55,424 nt of DNA from Lentilactobacillus parafarraginis DSM 18390 = JCM 14109 (GCF_001435895.1 NZ_AZFZ01000014.1:1-55424); one strand, 5' to 3'; counted from the stretch's first letter, positions 40,561-49,097 are shown. Notes: a model not told the origin generated them from the sequence alone. Made by a program: numbers and translations.

Positions 40561-42537
40561 TTGAGAAACCAATTTTTAAGCGCCAATAACAGCGAAGGCG
40601 GCAACGCCGATCAATCGACGAATGATTCGATTGACACGTCATTATTGAAAGATGACCTATACAAGGCCGTCAACGGCAGGTGGGAAAAGACCGCCAAAAT
40701 TCCTGCCGACCATTCCTCAACCGGCGGCTTCATGGATTTAAATGACAATATTGATAAGCAGCTCATGAGTGATCTCGACGAGCTTGAAAACAAAAATGTC
40801 GACAGCTTTGAAGCCCCGTTCTCAGAAATGCTGAAGCTGTATAAATTAGCTCAAAACTTTAAGAAACGGGACGCCGATGGAGCTGAGCCGCTGAAGCCCT
40901 ACCTTGAAAAAATTGAAGGCATTTCAAACTTTGACGACCTGAACGCCCAAATTGTTGACTGGGTCAAAACCGGTTATCCACTGCCATTTGGCTTTTTCGT
41001 CGAACCCGACATGAAGAACACCCGGGTCAACGCCCTGTTTGCCAATAGCGCCAGCCTGTTCTTGCCTGACCGCACCTACTACGAAAATGACAATCCAGCC
41101 TACAAACAACTGATGCCAATTCTCACCAAGACCCTCAGTCAGCTTCTGATTTTGGCCGATTACAGCAGCAGCGAAGCCGACGAGATCGTTGAATCCGCGA
41201 AGAAATTCGATGCGGCCATCGCACCCCACGTCAAGTCAGCCGAAGAGTCTGCCGATTATAGCAAGATGTACAACCCGCAGAAATTCAGCGACTTTGCGAA
41301 ATCCAGCAGCCACTTTGATATTAATCAGTTGGCAGCGGGGTTATTCGACAAGGTTCCTGATCAAATCATCGTAACTGAGCCGAAGTACTTTGAAGCCCTG
41401 GATGACATTGCTAATGAGACCACTTTCCAAGATATGAAGAATTGGATGCTGGTTAACACGGTTTATGGCGCTGCCGGCACCCTGTCGGAAGAATTCCGCC
41501 AAACCGGTTCCACCTTCAGCCGCGCCTTATCTGGCAAGAAAGAAGCCACTCCTCAAAAGAAGTCGGCGTTCTACTTGGCAACCGGCACCTTTGGCCAAAC
41601 CATTGGCGACTATTACGGCAAGAAATACTTTGGTCCCAAAGCAAAAGCCGACGTTGAGCACATGGTCCGCAACATGATCAACGTCTATAAGAACCGCCTG
41701 CAAAACAACACTTGGCTGGGTGAAAACACCAAGAAAAAGGCGATTGTCAAGCTCGACAAACTAGAACTGCACGTCGGTTATCCGGATCATATCGATCAGA
41801 TTGAATATAAGTACCACATCACCCCAGAAAATCAGGGCGGCACCCTCTTTGAAAACATGTCGAAGATTGGTGAAATCGGTATTGCCGACAACTTTGCCAA
41901 ACTGGGAAAGCCGGTTGACCGAACCCGTTGGGAAATGAGTGCCAGCACCGTGAACGCCTACTACGATCCCTTCAAGAACCTGATCGTCTTTCCAGCTGCG
42001 ATTCTCCAAGCACCGTTCTATAGCTTGAAGCAGTCGTCCAGTCAAAACTACGGCGGCATTGGCGCGGTCATTGCGCATGAAATCTCCCACGCCTTTGATA
42101 ACAACGGTTCCCTGTTCGACGAACTTGGGAATCTGAACAACTGGTGGACCAAGGAAGATCATGAGTACTTCACCAAGTTAGCTGACAAGATGATCAAAGA
42201 ATTCGATGGCATTCCGTTTGCCGGCAGTAAGGTCAACGGCAAGCTGACGGTTTCGGAAAATATCGCAGATGGCGGCGGCCTCAGCTGCGCCAACGAAGCA
42301 GCAAAGAACGAGCAGGATTTCAACCTCTACGACTTCTTCATCAACTGGGCCAAAATTTGGCGGATGAAGGCCACCGATCAATACAAGCAATTGCTGCTGA
42401 ACATCGATGTCCATGCACCGGCTGAATTACGGGCCAACGTACAGGTTAAGAACCTGGACGATTTCTATTCAACCTTTGAAGTAAAGCCCGGCGACGGGAT
42501 GTATTTGAAGCCTGAAGATCGGGTGAAGATTTGGTAG
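40561..42537 (+). CDS. pepO: Endopeptidase PepO (M13 family zinc metallopeptidase)
   Basis: A 658-residue zinc peptidase of the neprilysin family, used for oligopeptide turnover. The zinc site is HEISH at residues 506-510, with the third ligand Glu566 and Asp570 in ENIADGGGL. The N-terminal half and the FPAAILQAPFY stretch are typical. Start TTG at 40561 with GGAGG 8 bases upstream. Bacterial PepO in lactobacilli is cytoplasmic, and no signal peptide is present here. The C-terminus lacks the usual CxxW end, as in lactococcal PepO. Monocistronic, with a terminator at 42555. Confidence 0.92.
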   Translation: MRNQFLSANNSEGGNADQSTNDSIDTSLLKDDLYKAVNGRWEKTAKIPADHSSTGGFMDLNDNIDKQLMSDLDELENKNVDSFEAPFSEMLKLYKLAQNFKKRDADGAEPLKPYLEKIEGISNFDDLNAQIVDWVKTGYPLPFGFFVEPDMKNTRVNALFANSASLFLPDRTYYENDNPAYKQLMPILTKTLSQLLILADYSSSEADEIVESAKKFDAAIAPHVKSAEESADYSKMYNPQKFSDFAKSSSHFDINQLAAGLFDKVPDQIIVTEPKYFEALDDIANETTFQDMKNWMLVNTVYGAAGTLSEEFRQTGSTFSRALSGKKEATPQKKSAFYLATGTFGQTIGDYYGKKYFGPKAKADVEHMVRNMINVYKNRLQNNTWLGENTKKKAIVKLDKLELHVGYPDHIDQIEYKYHITPENQGGTLFENMSKIGEIGIADNFAKLGKPVDRTRWEMSASTVNAYYDPFKNLIVFPAAILQAPFYSLKQSSSQNYGGIGAVIAHEISHAFDNNGSLFDELGNLNNWWTKEDHEYFTKLADKMIKEFDGIPFAGSKVNGKLTVSENIADGGGLSCANEAAKNEQDFNLYDFFINWAKIWRMKATDQYKQLLLNIDVHAPAELRANVQVKNLDDFYSTFEVKPGDGMYLKPEDRVKIW

Positions 42538-42554
42538 ATTTAACATAATGATAT

Positions 42555-42616
42555 AAAAATAGGACTGAATCCAATCGGCTGTCATTGACAGTGGGTTGAA
42601 TTCAGCCCTATTTTAT
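42555..42616. terminator. Bidirectional terminator after pepO and the XRE gene
   Basis: AAAATAGGACTGAAT pairs imperfectly with ATTCAGCCCTATTTT, with an inner CTGTC/GACAG stem. It lies between convergent genes and overlaps the stop of the XRE gene. Confidence 0.8.
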
Positions 42617-42888
42617 TTGAACGTTACCACTAATTTCTTATGAACCGCATGGGCAATCTTTTCCATATTTTTCATGGTAATATTGCTGTCGCCGGACTCC
42701 CAGCGCGCGATCGTCGACTGCGGCACCCCGATTCTTTCGGCAAGCTGTTTCTGGGTAAGCCCAACTTGCTTTCTAAGATTAGAGATTTCAACTGCGTAGG
42801 CGTTTTGCTGGTTATAAAAATCATCAGCCTCTTTATAGGCCGCGCTACGCTGTCTTTGGGCCTCAATCATTTTCTCGGTTGGTGTCAT
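42613..42888 (-). CDS. XRE-family protein, HigA-like, coupled to glucokinase
   Basis: A 91-residue protein with a helical N-terminal arm (about 1-32) and a Cro/C1-type domain, SNLRKQVGLTQKQLAERIGVPQSTIARWE, quoted here in parts: QVGLTQKQLAERIG and VPQSTIARWE. It resembles HigA/RelB-type antitoxins, but no toxin gene is adjacent. Its ATG overlaps the glucokinase TGA region by four bases (42885-42888), with GGAGG upstream, so the two are translationally coupled. Regulation of the glucokinase operon is a reasonable guess. Confidence 0.8.
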   Translation of the reverse strand: MTPTEKMIEAQRQRSAAYKEADDFYNQQNAYAVEISNLRKQVGLTQKQLAERIGVPQSTIARWESGDSNITMKNMEKIAHAVHKKLVVTFK

Positions 42889-43868
42889 ATCTTTTCCTCC
42901 GTTGATTGCCGCTTCTTCGCATACACCGCCGCCCCATACATCCCGGCAGCCGGTCCCAACTCAGCCAACTTTAAATGAACGGCTTTCTTGGCAACCGCAA
43001 TTGCCCGGTCATGGATCACCTGCTTGGTGTACTTAAACAACGGCTCGCCGGCTTGGGCAACCCCACCGCCAAGAATGATCAACTCCGGATTTAACAGATT
43101 AACCACGTTGACCAGCCCAAAGCCAAACAGTTCACCGGTTTCTTTAAAGACTTCCTGAGCAGTCGCATCTCCCTTGGCAACGGCATCCGAGATGAGCGCT
43201 GCCGTCAATTCCTGACCATCGTTCAACCAGTCGGAAATAATGCTTGGTTGACCAGCCGCCAGCTTTTCCTGCATGGTCTTCACCAATCCACGACCGGACA
43301 CGTAGCGGCCCAGACAGCCGGAGCTCCCGCAGGCACACAGCCGACCACCATGGCGATACATATTCATGTGACCAAGTTCGCCAACGCTATCAGAGGCGCC
43401 GTATGCGACCTTGCCATTCAGCATTACCGCTGCTCCTAGCCCGGTTCCTAGAGTGACCAAAACAACGTCTTTTGCCTGCTTAGCCGCCCCGAAGGCCGCC
43501 TCACCATACAGGGCAACCCGAACGTCGTTGTCGATAAAGACCGGTTTGCCAAGCTGCTTGCTTAAAATATCAGCAACCGGCACATTCTCCCAATCCGTAA
43601 AGTTAGGTGAAAAGATTGACAATCCCGCTTTAACGTCCATCTGACCAGGAACCCCAAGCCCCAGTGCCACGACGGAAGCCCAGTCCACGTTGGCCGCCGT
43701 TACCAAATCATGACACGCTTGATAAATTCTGGTCAGAACCGCTTGGGGACCGTTTTCTTCATGCGTCGGCGTTCGCTGCTTGGTCACTAATTTTAACTGG
43801 TCATCAAATAGCCCAGCCTTAATATTCGTCCCGCCAAGATCAATCCCTAAATAATATGCTTTTGTCAC
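42885..43868 (-). CDS. glcK: Glucokinase, ROK family
   Basis: A 327-residue sugar kinase. The phosphate motif DLGGTNIKAGL, the catalytic Asp in DNDVRVALYGEA and the adenosine loop TLGTGLGAAV are present. The ROK zinc site is GHMNMYR...CACGSSGCLGRY. Length and sequence fit bacillar glucokinases. There is no N-terminal helix-turn-helix, so it is an enzyme rather than a ROK repressor. The downstream XRE gene is coupled. The start at 43868 has only a modest ribosome site (GAAGG). Confidence 0.92.
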   Translation of the reverse strand: MTKAYYLGIDLGGTNIKAGLFDDQLKLVTKQRTPTHEENGPQAVLTRIYQACHDLVTAANVDWASVVALGLGVPGQMDVKAGLSIFSPNFTDWENVPVADILSKQLGKPVFIDNDVRVALYGEAAFGAAKQAKDVVLVTLGTGLGAAVMLNGKVAYGASDSVGELGHMNMYRHGGRLCACGSSGCLGRYVSGRGLVKTMQEKLAAGQPSIISDWLNDGQELTAALISDAVAKGDATAQEVFKETGELFGFGLVNVVNLLNPELIILGGGVAQAGEPLFKYTKQVIHDRAIAVAKKAVHLKLAELGPAAGMYGAAVYAKKRQSTEEKI

Positions 43869-43965
43869 GCCATCACCTTCTCAGTCATTACCTCATCGTT
43901 CTATTTGTCTCTATTATACTCGGTGAAGAGCTAATTCTGGTGACTGGCACTTTAAAAGCCGAACA

Positions 43966-44142
43966 TTAGAACCGTGGTCGGTGCTGATTTCGATAGGAGT
44001 CAATGAGACTGATCAACGCTTCCAAAAACATCCCGATGACCATCATGTACATGACCACCATACTGTCACCTAACCACAGCAAAATGCCCATAATCAAGTA
44101 GAAGCATACAAAGCCCCACTTCAACCAAATATTTTGAACCAT
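43966..44142 (-). CDS. Unannotated 58-aa membrane protein
   Basis: A 58-residue frame, MVQNIWLKWGFVCFYLIMGI at its start, with two hydrophobic segments (about residues 9-23 and 28-48) and a basic end (RNQHRPRF). GGGG lies 9 bases before the ATG at 44142. A TTGAAA-17-TATTCT promoter precedes it (44193-44165), and a PerR-like inverted repeat covers the -10 element. The codons and GC content are normal for the region. The short length would make it easy to miss. It may be a stress-linked membrane component; no family is recognised. Confidence 0.6.
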   Translation of the reverse strand: MVQNIWLKWGFVCFYLIMGILLWLGDSMVVMYMMVIGMFLEALISLIDSYRNQHRPRF

Positions 44143-44162
44143 TTATGTCATCCCCTTACTAT

Positions 44163-44193
44163 TTAGAATAGTTCTAAACTAATAGTATTTCAA
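44163..44193 (-). promoter_or_regulatory. Promoter with PerR-like box for the 58-aa protein
   Basis: On the minus strand TTGAAA (44193-44188) and TATTCT (44170-44165) have a 17-base spacer. TTAGAATAGTTCTAA (44163-44177) is a 7-1-7 inverted repeat with one mismatch, almost identical to the perR box at 4728-4742. It covers the -10. Confidence 0.55.
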
Positions 44194-44362
44194 ATGTCAT
44201 ATCAACAAATTTTATGATAGAATGGGTTTGTTCACTATTTAACTTATATTGACCAATCCCAATAACCAAGCGAAATAGCTGATAGACGTATGAGAACATA
44301 TTAATGTCCATTTGTCATAAATGATATATAATATAGTAAAGAGAACCTGTGAGGTGACCATC

Positions 44363-44530
44363 ATGAAACTAACCGAATATCTTCATGATCAATTGAAGTT
44401 TTTAAACGATCAAATGAATTCCGCAAAGAAAGATAAGGATGAAACCATGCAGTACCTGGTTGATTCTAAAATCACTGAAGTTAAATTAATTCTCGAGGCT
44501 CTGCAAAAGGGCATTATCGATGAAGCATAA
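44363..44530 (+). CDS. Small helical hypothetical protein
   Basis: A 55-residue charged, helical protein (MKLTEYLHDQLKFLNDQMNS...KLILEALQKGII). GAGGTG lies six bases before the ATG at 44363; the in-frame ATG at 44321 has no ribosome site. A terminator at 44533 follows directly. It resembles small conserved proteins of lactobacilli of unknown function. The downstream gene, map, is separated by 169 bases and probably has its own promoter. Confidence 0.6.
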   Translation: MKLTEYLHDQLKFLNDQMNSAKKDKDETMQYLVDSKITEVKLILEALQKGIIDEA

Positions 44531-44532
44531 CC

Positions 44533-44578
44533 CGAGGTTGAAGCGAAACGAGCGTTTTGTTGCCAACCTCATTTTGTT
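44533..44578 (+). terminator. Intrinsic terminator
   Basis: GAGGTTG pairs with CAACCTC, with a partly paired inner region, and is followed by ATTTTGTTT. It follows the 55-aa gene. Confidence 0.7.
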
Positions 44579-44699
44579 TGGTCTCATTCCCCTCACAATC
44601 GCCAATTGACTCACTTCGGTTGCAGAAAGCCAACCAAGTGTGTTTTAATTTATTTAGCATGTTTTTTATTTGAACATTAATCTAAGGAGCAAAACAAAC

Positions 44700-45500
44700 T
44701 TGATTACATTAAAATCACCACGAGAAATTGAAAAGATGGCCGAATCTGGTAAGGTGCTGGCCGGCGTCCACTTGGGCTTACGGAACATGATTAAGCCCGG
44801 ATTGGACACTTGGGATATTGAAATGTTTGCTCGTAAATATATTAAAGAACACGGTGGCTACCCTTCAGAAATGGGTTTTGAAGGCTATAAATTTGCAACG
44901 TGTGTCTCCGTCAACGACGAAGTTGCCCACGGAATTCCCCGTAAAGGGTTGATTCTAAAGGACGGCGATATCGTCAAAGTTGATTTAACCGTTAACAAAG
45001 ACGGCTTTGAAAGTGACTCTTGCTGGTCATATGCGGTTGGCAAGGTGTCACCAGAAGTTCAGAAGTTGATGGATGTGACCAAGCGCGCCCTCTATCTTGG
45101 AATTGATCAGGCCGTCATCGGCAACCGGCTGGGTGACATTGGTGCCGCAATTCAGACCTATGTAGAGGACGAAAACCACATGGGCGATGTCCGTGAGCTG
45201 ATTGGTCACGGCATCCAACCTTCCATGCACGAAGAGCCAAACGTCCCTGCTTACGGGGTCCCTCATCGTGGCTTGCGGTTAAAGGAAGGTATGACCATCA
45301 CCATCGAACCAATGGTCAATACGGGCACTTGGGAGATCAGTGACCGTTATGACAAGAAGGATGACTGGACCTACTACGTATCAGCTGATGGCACGCCATC
45401 GGCCCAGTACGAGCACACCTTGGCAATCACCAAGGATGGCCCAAAGATCTTGACAATTCAAGATCCCGATATTGATAAGAAGTATTTACCTGAATTCTAA
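44700..45500 (+). CDS. map: Methionine aminopeptidase, type I
   Basis: A 266-residue metallopeptidase that removes the initiator methionine. Metal ligands are seen in KVDLTVNKDGFESDSCW, GHGIQPSMHEEP and TIEPM, with a final glutamate in YEHTLAIT. The metal pattern is the usual Asp-Asp-His-Glu-Glu. Start TTG at 44700, ten bases after AAGGAG; a TTG at 44670 is in frame but has no ribosome site. Monocistronic, with a terminator at 45507. Confidence 0.93.
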   Translation: MITLKSPREIEKMAESGKVLAGVHLGLRNMIKPGLDTWDIEMFARKYIKEHGGYPSEMGFEGYKFATCVSVNDEVAHGIPRKGLILKDGDIVKVDLTVNKDGFESDSCWSYAVGKVSPEVQKLMDVTKRALYLGIDQAVIGNRLGDIGAAIQTYVEDENHMGDVRELIGHGIQPSMHEEPNVPAYGVPHRGLRLKEGMTITIEPMVNTGTWEISDRYDKKDDWTYYVSADGTPSAQYEHTLAITKDGPKILTIQDPDIDKKYLPEF

Positions 45501-45506
45501 AAAAAC

Positions 45507-45547
45507 AAAAAGCCGGGCGCAAAATGTTAATTTTGTCCCGGCTTTTC
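45507..45547 (+). terminator. Intrinsic terminator of map
   Basis: AAAAGCCGGG pairs with CCCGGCTTTT, with GCAAAAT/ATTTTG inside, followed by CTGT. A standard terminator. Confidence 0.9.
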
Positions 45548-45566
45548 TGTACAAGGAGGTTTTCGT

Positions 45567-46067
45567 ATGAATAATAAAGACTTTAAATTCCCTGATACAA
45601 AAGCGTATGAATTTGTGATTGAAACGTTAAGAAAACGTGGGGTCGTCCCGGATGACATTTCCAAAATGGCCATGGAACTCCAAAAAAATTACATTCCCAA
45701 CTTATCGTTGGATGAGGTGCGAAAAGATACCAACGACGTCCTGCACAAACGAGAAGTGTTGAATAACGCGATGGTTGGTTTGGAACTGGATCGCCTGGCA
45801 ACCCAGGGGCTCCTGAAAGAACCATTGGAAAGTATCATCATGAATGACTCGGGCGTTTTCGGGGTGGATGAAGGAATCGCGCTGAACATCGCCAACATTT
45901 ACGGCACGATTGGCATCACCAATTATGGCTACGTGGATAAGGATAAGTCAGGAATTGTCCGCAAATTGGATGAGGCAAAGGACGGCCAGTCGAATACGTT
46001 CATTGACGATATAGTGGGAGCCATAGCCAGTGCGGTGTCGGCGAAGATAGCGCATAGAAATAATTAG
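45567..46067 (+). CDS. pgpA: Phosphatidylglycerophosphatase A family protein
   Basis: A 166-residue protein of the PgpA family, which removes phosphate from phosphatidylglycerol phosphate. Hallmark residues include SGVFGVDEGIALNIANIYGTIGITNYG and DKDKSGIVRKLDE, both quoted in parts, plus an N-terminal helical region. AAGGAGG lies 8 bases before the ATG. No membrane segments are seen, unlike E. coli PgpA; this is the soluble YutG-like branch, whose activity is less certain. Its TAG stop (46065-46067) is the start of structured repeat copy C. Confidence 0.8.
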   Translation: MNNKDFKFPDTKAYEFVIETLRKRGVVPDDISKMAMELQKNYIPNLSLDEVRKDTNDVLHKREVLNNAMVGLELDRLATQGLLKEPLESIIMNDSGVFGVDEGIALNIANIYGTIGITNYGYVDKDKSGIVRKLDEAKDGQSNTFIDDIVGAIASAVSAKIAHRNN

Positions 46068-46231
46068 AGTGCGACGAAGCCCGGGAAGTGCGGTGTCTAA
46101 GGGCAAAGAAGTGGAAATCCCGGGTTTGGATTTTTGCTTCTTTGCCCTTAGACGTTAGCACTTGGGCTGTCGCCCTCAAAAGGGCTAGGCAATGCTTTCA
46201 GCATGGCCGTCGGAGCACGTTTCAGCTAGGT
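46065..46231 (+). repeat. Stop-codon-linked structured repeat, copy C
   Basis: Begins at the pgpA TAG with AGTGCGACGA. Perfect 17-base arms: GTCTAAGGGCAAAGAAG (46095-46111) and CTTCTTTGCCCTTAGAC (46137-46153). The outer stem is imperfect. Then come GCCC/GGGC, an AATGC/GCAT hairpin, and the tail GGAGCACGTTTC. See copies A and B. Beyond it lies CAACC-rich sequence to about 46285 with no gene. Confidence 0.8.
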
Positions 46232-46286
46232 AGCAGGACACCAACCACTATCTACCAGGCAACCAACCTGCAACCAACCAGCCAAC

Positions 46287-46967
46287 CTACTCCCGCCACC
46301 CCCGCGTTTCACTATCCACATCCCGCTTACGAATGCCGGACACAAAGGGATTCCCCTTAACAAAATACCGCAGTGGCTTAGTGGCCCAGTCCCCCTGATT
46401 TGAAACGCCAATGCGATTGGACGATTCAATGGCAGCGGGGACTTTTTTCTCGTCCTGGTGAATATCTAAAGCGACGTCGCCAAAGATATGCATGTTCATT
46501 TTCTTATCCGAAATTCCAAAGGCTTCCATCAATTTACCGGGGCCGTTGGTCAGGTCAACCCCATCCTTGGCCCGATTTGTCAGCATAATATCCTTACCAA
46601 TTGTCGGCTCAATCGCGCGGATCAGCACTCCTTGGGGAACGTCCTTTTCCTGGGCGGCAACATCAAGTAAGTAACGCCCGTGGATCGAATAGATGTAAAC
46701 TGTACCCGGGGGACCATACAGCGGCTCGTTGGATGCGGTTCGTCGGCCCTTAAATGCGTGGGCGGCAGAATCCTTTTGACCCATGTAGGCTTCGGTTTCG
46801 ACAATCCAGCCACCGACCTTGCCCTTGGGGGACTCATATGTCAGCAGCATCCCCAGCATTTGTTTGGCAATCTCGTCAGTTGAAGCACTGGCGTAAAATG
46901 GATCACTGGTTCTCAAACTATCATCGCTTTCACTATCAAAATTTATAGGAGGAATTGTCAATGGCAC
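46287..46967 (-). CDS. DNA-3-methyladenine glycosylase, AAG/MPG family
   Basis: A base-excision enzyme of the AAG/MPG family that removes alkylated purines. Hallmarks are GGWIVETEAYMGQKDSAAHAFKG, which holds the catalytic Glu, and TVYIYSIHGRYLLDV plus LTNGPGKLMEAFGI. The longest frame starts at GTG 46967, but this overlaps the divergent DUF488 ribosome site and leaves no room for a promoter; TTG at 46916 is a plausible shorter start. The C-terminus is complete. Divergent from DUF488. Confidence 0.88.
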   Translation of the reverse strand: MPLTIPPINFDSESDDSLRTSDPFYASASTDEIAKQMLGMLLTYESPKGKVGGWIVETEAYMGQKDSAAHAFKGRRTASNEPLYGPPGTVYIYSIHGRYLLDVAAQEKDVPQGVLIRAIEPTIGKDIMLTNRAKDGVDLTNGPGKLMEAFGISDKKMNMHIFGDVALDIHQDEKKVPAAIESSNRIGVSNQGDWATKPLRYFVKGNPFVSGIRKRDVDSETRGWRE

Positions 46968-47329
46968 TTAAATTGGAACGAATTTACGATAAGCCCGCTG
47001 ACACCGACGGGTACCGAATTTTAGTCGATCGTCTCTGGCCTCGGGGCATCTCAAAGGTGAACGCCAAACTCGACGAGTGGGAAAAAGAAATTGCCCCGAC
47101 TAAAGAATTACGGTCGTGGTTCTCCCACGACCCGGAAAAGTTTCCGGACTTTAAGACCAAATACATCGCTGAACTGGACCAAAACGAAAAAACAGCCGCC
47201 TTTATTACCCAGATTGCCGATAAATTGAAGACCGGCAACGTCATCCTTCTTTATGGCGCCAAGGACCGGGAACATAATCAAGCCGTTGTTTTAAAAACAT
47301 ATATTGAGGATCACTTAGGCCAAGCCTGA
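46961..47329 (+). CDS. DUF488 family protein
   Basis: A 122-residue protein of the DUF488 family. The signature is RILVDRLWPRGISKVNAKLDEWEKEIAP, quoted here in parts: RILVDRLWPRGIS, followed by ELRSWFSHDPEKFPDFK and the NVILLYGAKDREHNQAVVLK end. The function is unknown, though the YeaO-like branch is often linked to stress. AGGAGG at 46947-46952 sets the ATG at 46961. Its 3' end overlaps the convergent pgmB gene by 19 bases. Confidence 0.85.
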   Translation: MALKLERIYDKPADTDGYRILVDRLWPRGISKVNAKLDEWEKEIAPTKELRSWFSHDPEKFPDFKTKYIAELDQNEKTAAFITQIADKLKTGNVILLYGAKDREHNQAVVLKTYIEDHLGQA

Positions 47330-47985
47330 GCGATATTTGCAAGCGTCAACTCACGGGTCGTCATGAAATTAATGGCGGCCTCTTTTAGTACCTTGGGATC
47401 GCCAACGCCAATCGACACGATTCCGGCGGCGTTAATCGATTCGACGCCCACCATGCCATCATCGATGCCGACACATTCATCCGGCGCCAAATGCAGCATT
47501 TCAGCAGCCTTGGCAAATACGTCCGGGGCCGGCTTGTTGTGCCTTATTTCCTTTAAGTCAACGATTAGTGGAAAATAGGATTCCACTTGCAGCTTCCGAA
47601 TTTCCTTGGGAGCATTGGCGGAGGCTGACGCAATGATGATTTTATAATGGTTGGCCACCAATTCGTCAAGAAACGGCATGATTCCAGGGAGAATATCACC
47701 CGGATTCATCTTGTCCAGCATCGTTTGATAGATCGCATTCTTCTTATCAGCCAAAGCTTCCTTTTGGTCGGCGGAAAATTGATCAGCCATACCGCCAGCT
47801 GCCAAAATGGCGTTCAGAGAATCAATCCGGTCCCGCCCCTTAATCCCTTCTTCCAGTTGCGATGACCACGCAATTCCCAACTGGGCCGCGATTTCTTGCC
47901 AGGACTTGCTGTGATAAGCCCACGAATCGGTAATGATCCCGTTAAGGTCGAATAAGACCCCTTTAACCTTCGAAAAGTCACTCAT
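47311..47985 (-). CDS. pgmB: Beta-phosphoglucomutase-like HAD protein with Asn in the catalytic DxD
   Basis: A 224-residue HAD hydrolase of the beta-phosphoglucomutase group, which interconverts beta-glucose-1-phosphate and glucose-6-phosphate after maltose or trehalose phosphorolysis. Motif I reads FDLNGIITD; the usual second Asp (general acid/base) is Asn (codon AAC). Motif II SASANAPKE, motif III lysine KPAPDVF and motif IV GIDDGMVGVESI are present. A Helix-cap (KGRDRIDSLNAIL) is intact. GGAGG precedes the ATG. The change could abolish mutase activity or reflect a different role. No maltose phosphorylase gene is adjacent. Confidence 0.8.
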   Translation of the reverse strand: MSDFSKVKGVLFDLNGIITDSWAYHSKSWQEIAAQLGIAWSSQLEEGIKGRDRIDSLNAILAAGGMADQFSADQKEALADKKNAIYQTMLDKMNPGDILPGIMPFLDELVANHYKIIIASASANAPKEIRKLQVESYFPLIVDLKEIRHNKPAPDVFAKAAEMLHLAPDECVGIDDGMVGVESINAAGIVSIGVGDPKVLKEAAINFMTTRELTLANIAQAWPK

Positions 47986-48184
47986 ATCGTCGTCCCTCCT
48001 GATGATTCGTATAAGTCATTTATATCACAGAGTGCGGTCCGAAAGCCAATGTCAGCCCTTAATTGCCATGAATTCACGATCGGTTTCGATGACTCCGTTC
48101 AGGAATGCAAATGTTGGTTATTATTCGCAAAATGTTTTACCATTTGAAACAAGTTATTGACTATGAATGCAAAGGGGAATCATT

Positions 48185-49057
48185 ATGAACATCACATTTA
48201 TTGGCATCGGTGACATGGGATCACATATGGTGCCGCATCTGTTAAAAGCGGGTCACCAGGTCACTATTTGGGACCGGGACGCTGAAAAGATGGCTGCCGA
48301 GCACGATAAATATCCGGCCGCTAAAGTTGCAACCTCGCTGAAAGATGCCGTTCAGGGCGCAGCGTTAGTGATAACGTCAGTCATGTCCTCGGATGTGTTG
48401 GCGCTTCACATTGGTGAGAAGGACCAGCCGGGAATCGTGACCTATCTCGACCCTAAGGCCGCCCTGGTTGTCACGTCAACGCTGGATCCAGACAAGATCA
48501 GCGCCATTCAGGCCAAAATGCCCGCGGATACTTATCTGCTGGACGCGCCGATGATCGGCGGCGTTAAGTACGCCAGAGAAGCTGGATTAGTCTTTATTGT
48601 CGGCGGCGACAAAACGGCATTTGACCGCATCGAACCCGTTCTGAGTTTAATGGGCACGGTTGAATACGCCGGTAAATTAGGCAATGGCGCCAAGCTCAAA
48701 TTAATCACCAACGACGGCATCATGGCGGCCGAAGCCGGGATCCGGGAAACCCTTGATCTCGCTGACGCCTACGGAATCGATTACGACATTACGTTGAAAT
48801 TGCTCCAGATGGGCCCCCTCAAGGCGGTTGTCGTGCGGGCGCTCGACCAAACCAATCCGCGGCCGCTCAAGGATTCCGTGGCCGACGTTGATGAGCTGGT
48901 TAAAGCCACCGACAAGGTCCTGGAACTCTCAATCGTTAAGAACGCCCAGGAGCGGCTACAAAAGGCCGTCGACGCGACTAATGGCAAGGCGCGGTTTATT
49001 GATATTACCACGAAGAATACGGCGTTGCCGGATTACCGGGATGATAATCATCAATAA
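48185..49057 (+). CDS. NAD(P)-dependent beta-hydroxyacid dehydrogenase
   Basis: A 290-residue oxidoreductase of the 3-hydroxyisobutyrate/6-phosphogluconate dehydrogenase family. The Rossmann motif is FIGIGDMGSHM, the substrate segment is LLDAPMIGGVKYAREAGLVFIVGG and the catalytic lysine is expected in GNGAKLKLITNDGI. The C-terminal domain is all-helical. The frame starts at 48167, but AAAGGGG lies about 8 bases before the ATG at 48185. Substrates could be tartronate semialdehyde, succinic semialdehyde or similar; not fixed by sequence. Confidence 0.85.
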   Translation: MNITFIGIGDMGSHMVPHLLKAGHQVTIWDRDAEKMAAEHDKYPAAKVATSLKDAVQGAALVITSVMSSDVLALHIGEKDQPGIVTYLDPKAALVVTSTLDPDKISAIQAKMPADTYLLDAPMIGGVKYAREAGLVFIVGGDKTAFDRIEPVLSLMGTVEYAGKLGNGAKLKLITNDGIMAAEAGIRETLDLADAYGIDYDITLKLLQMGPLKAVVVRALDQTNPRPLKDSVADVDELVKATDKVLELSIVKNAQERLQKAVDATNGKARFIDITTKNTALPDYRDDNHQ

Positions 49058-49097
49058 GATGCCGCCACACTCTCAAAATTTGTACAAAGAGCGCAGA

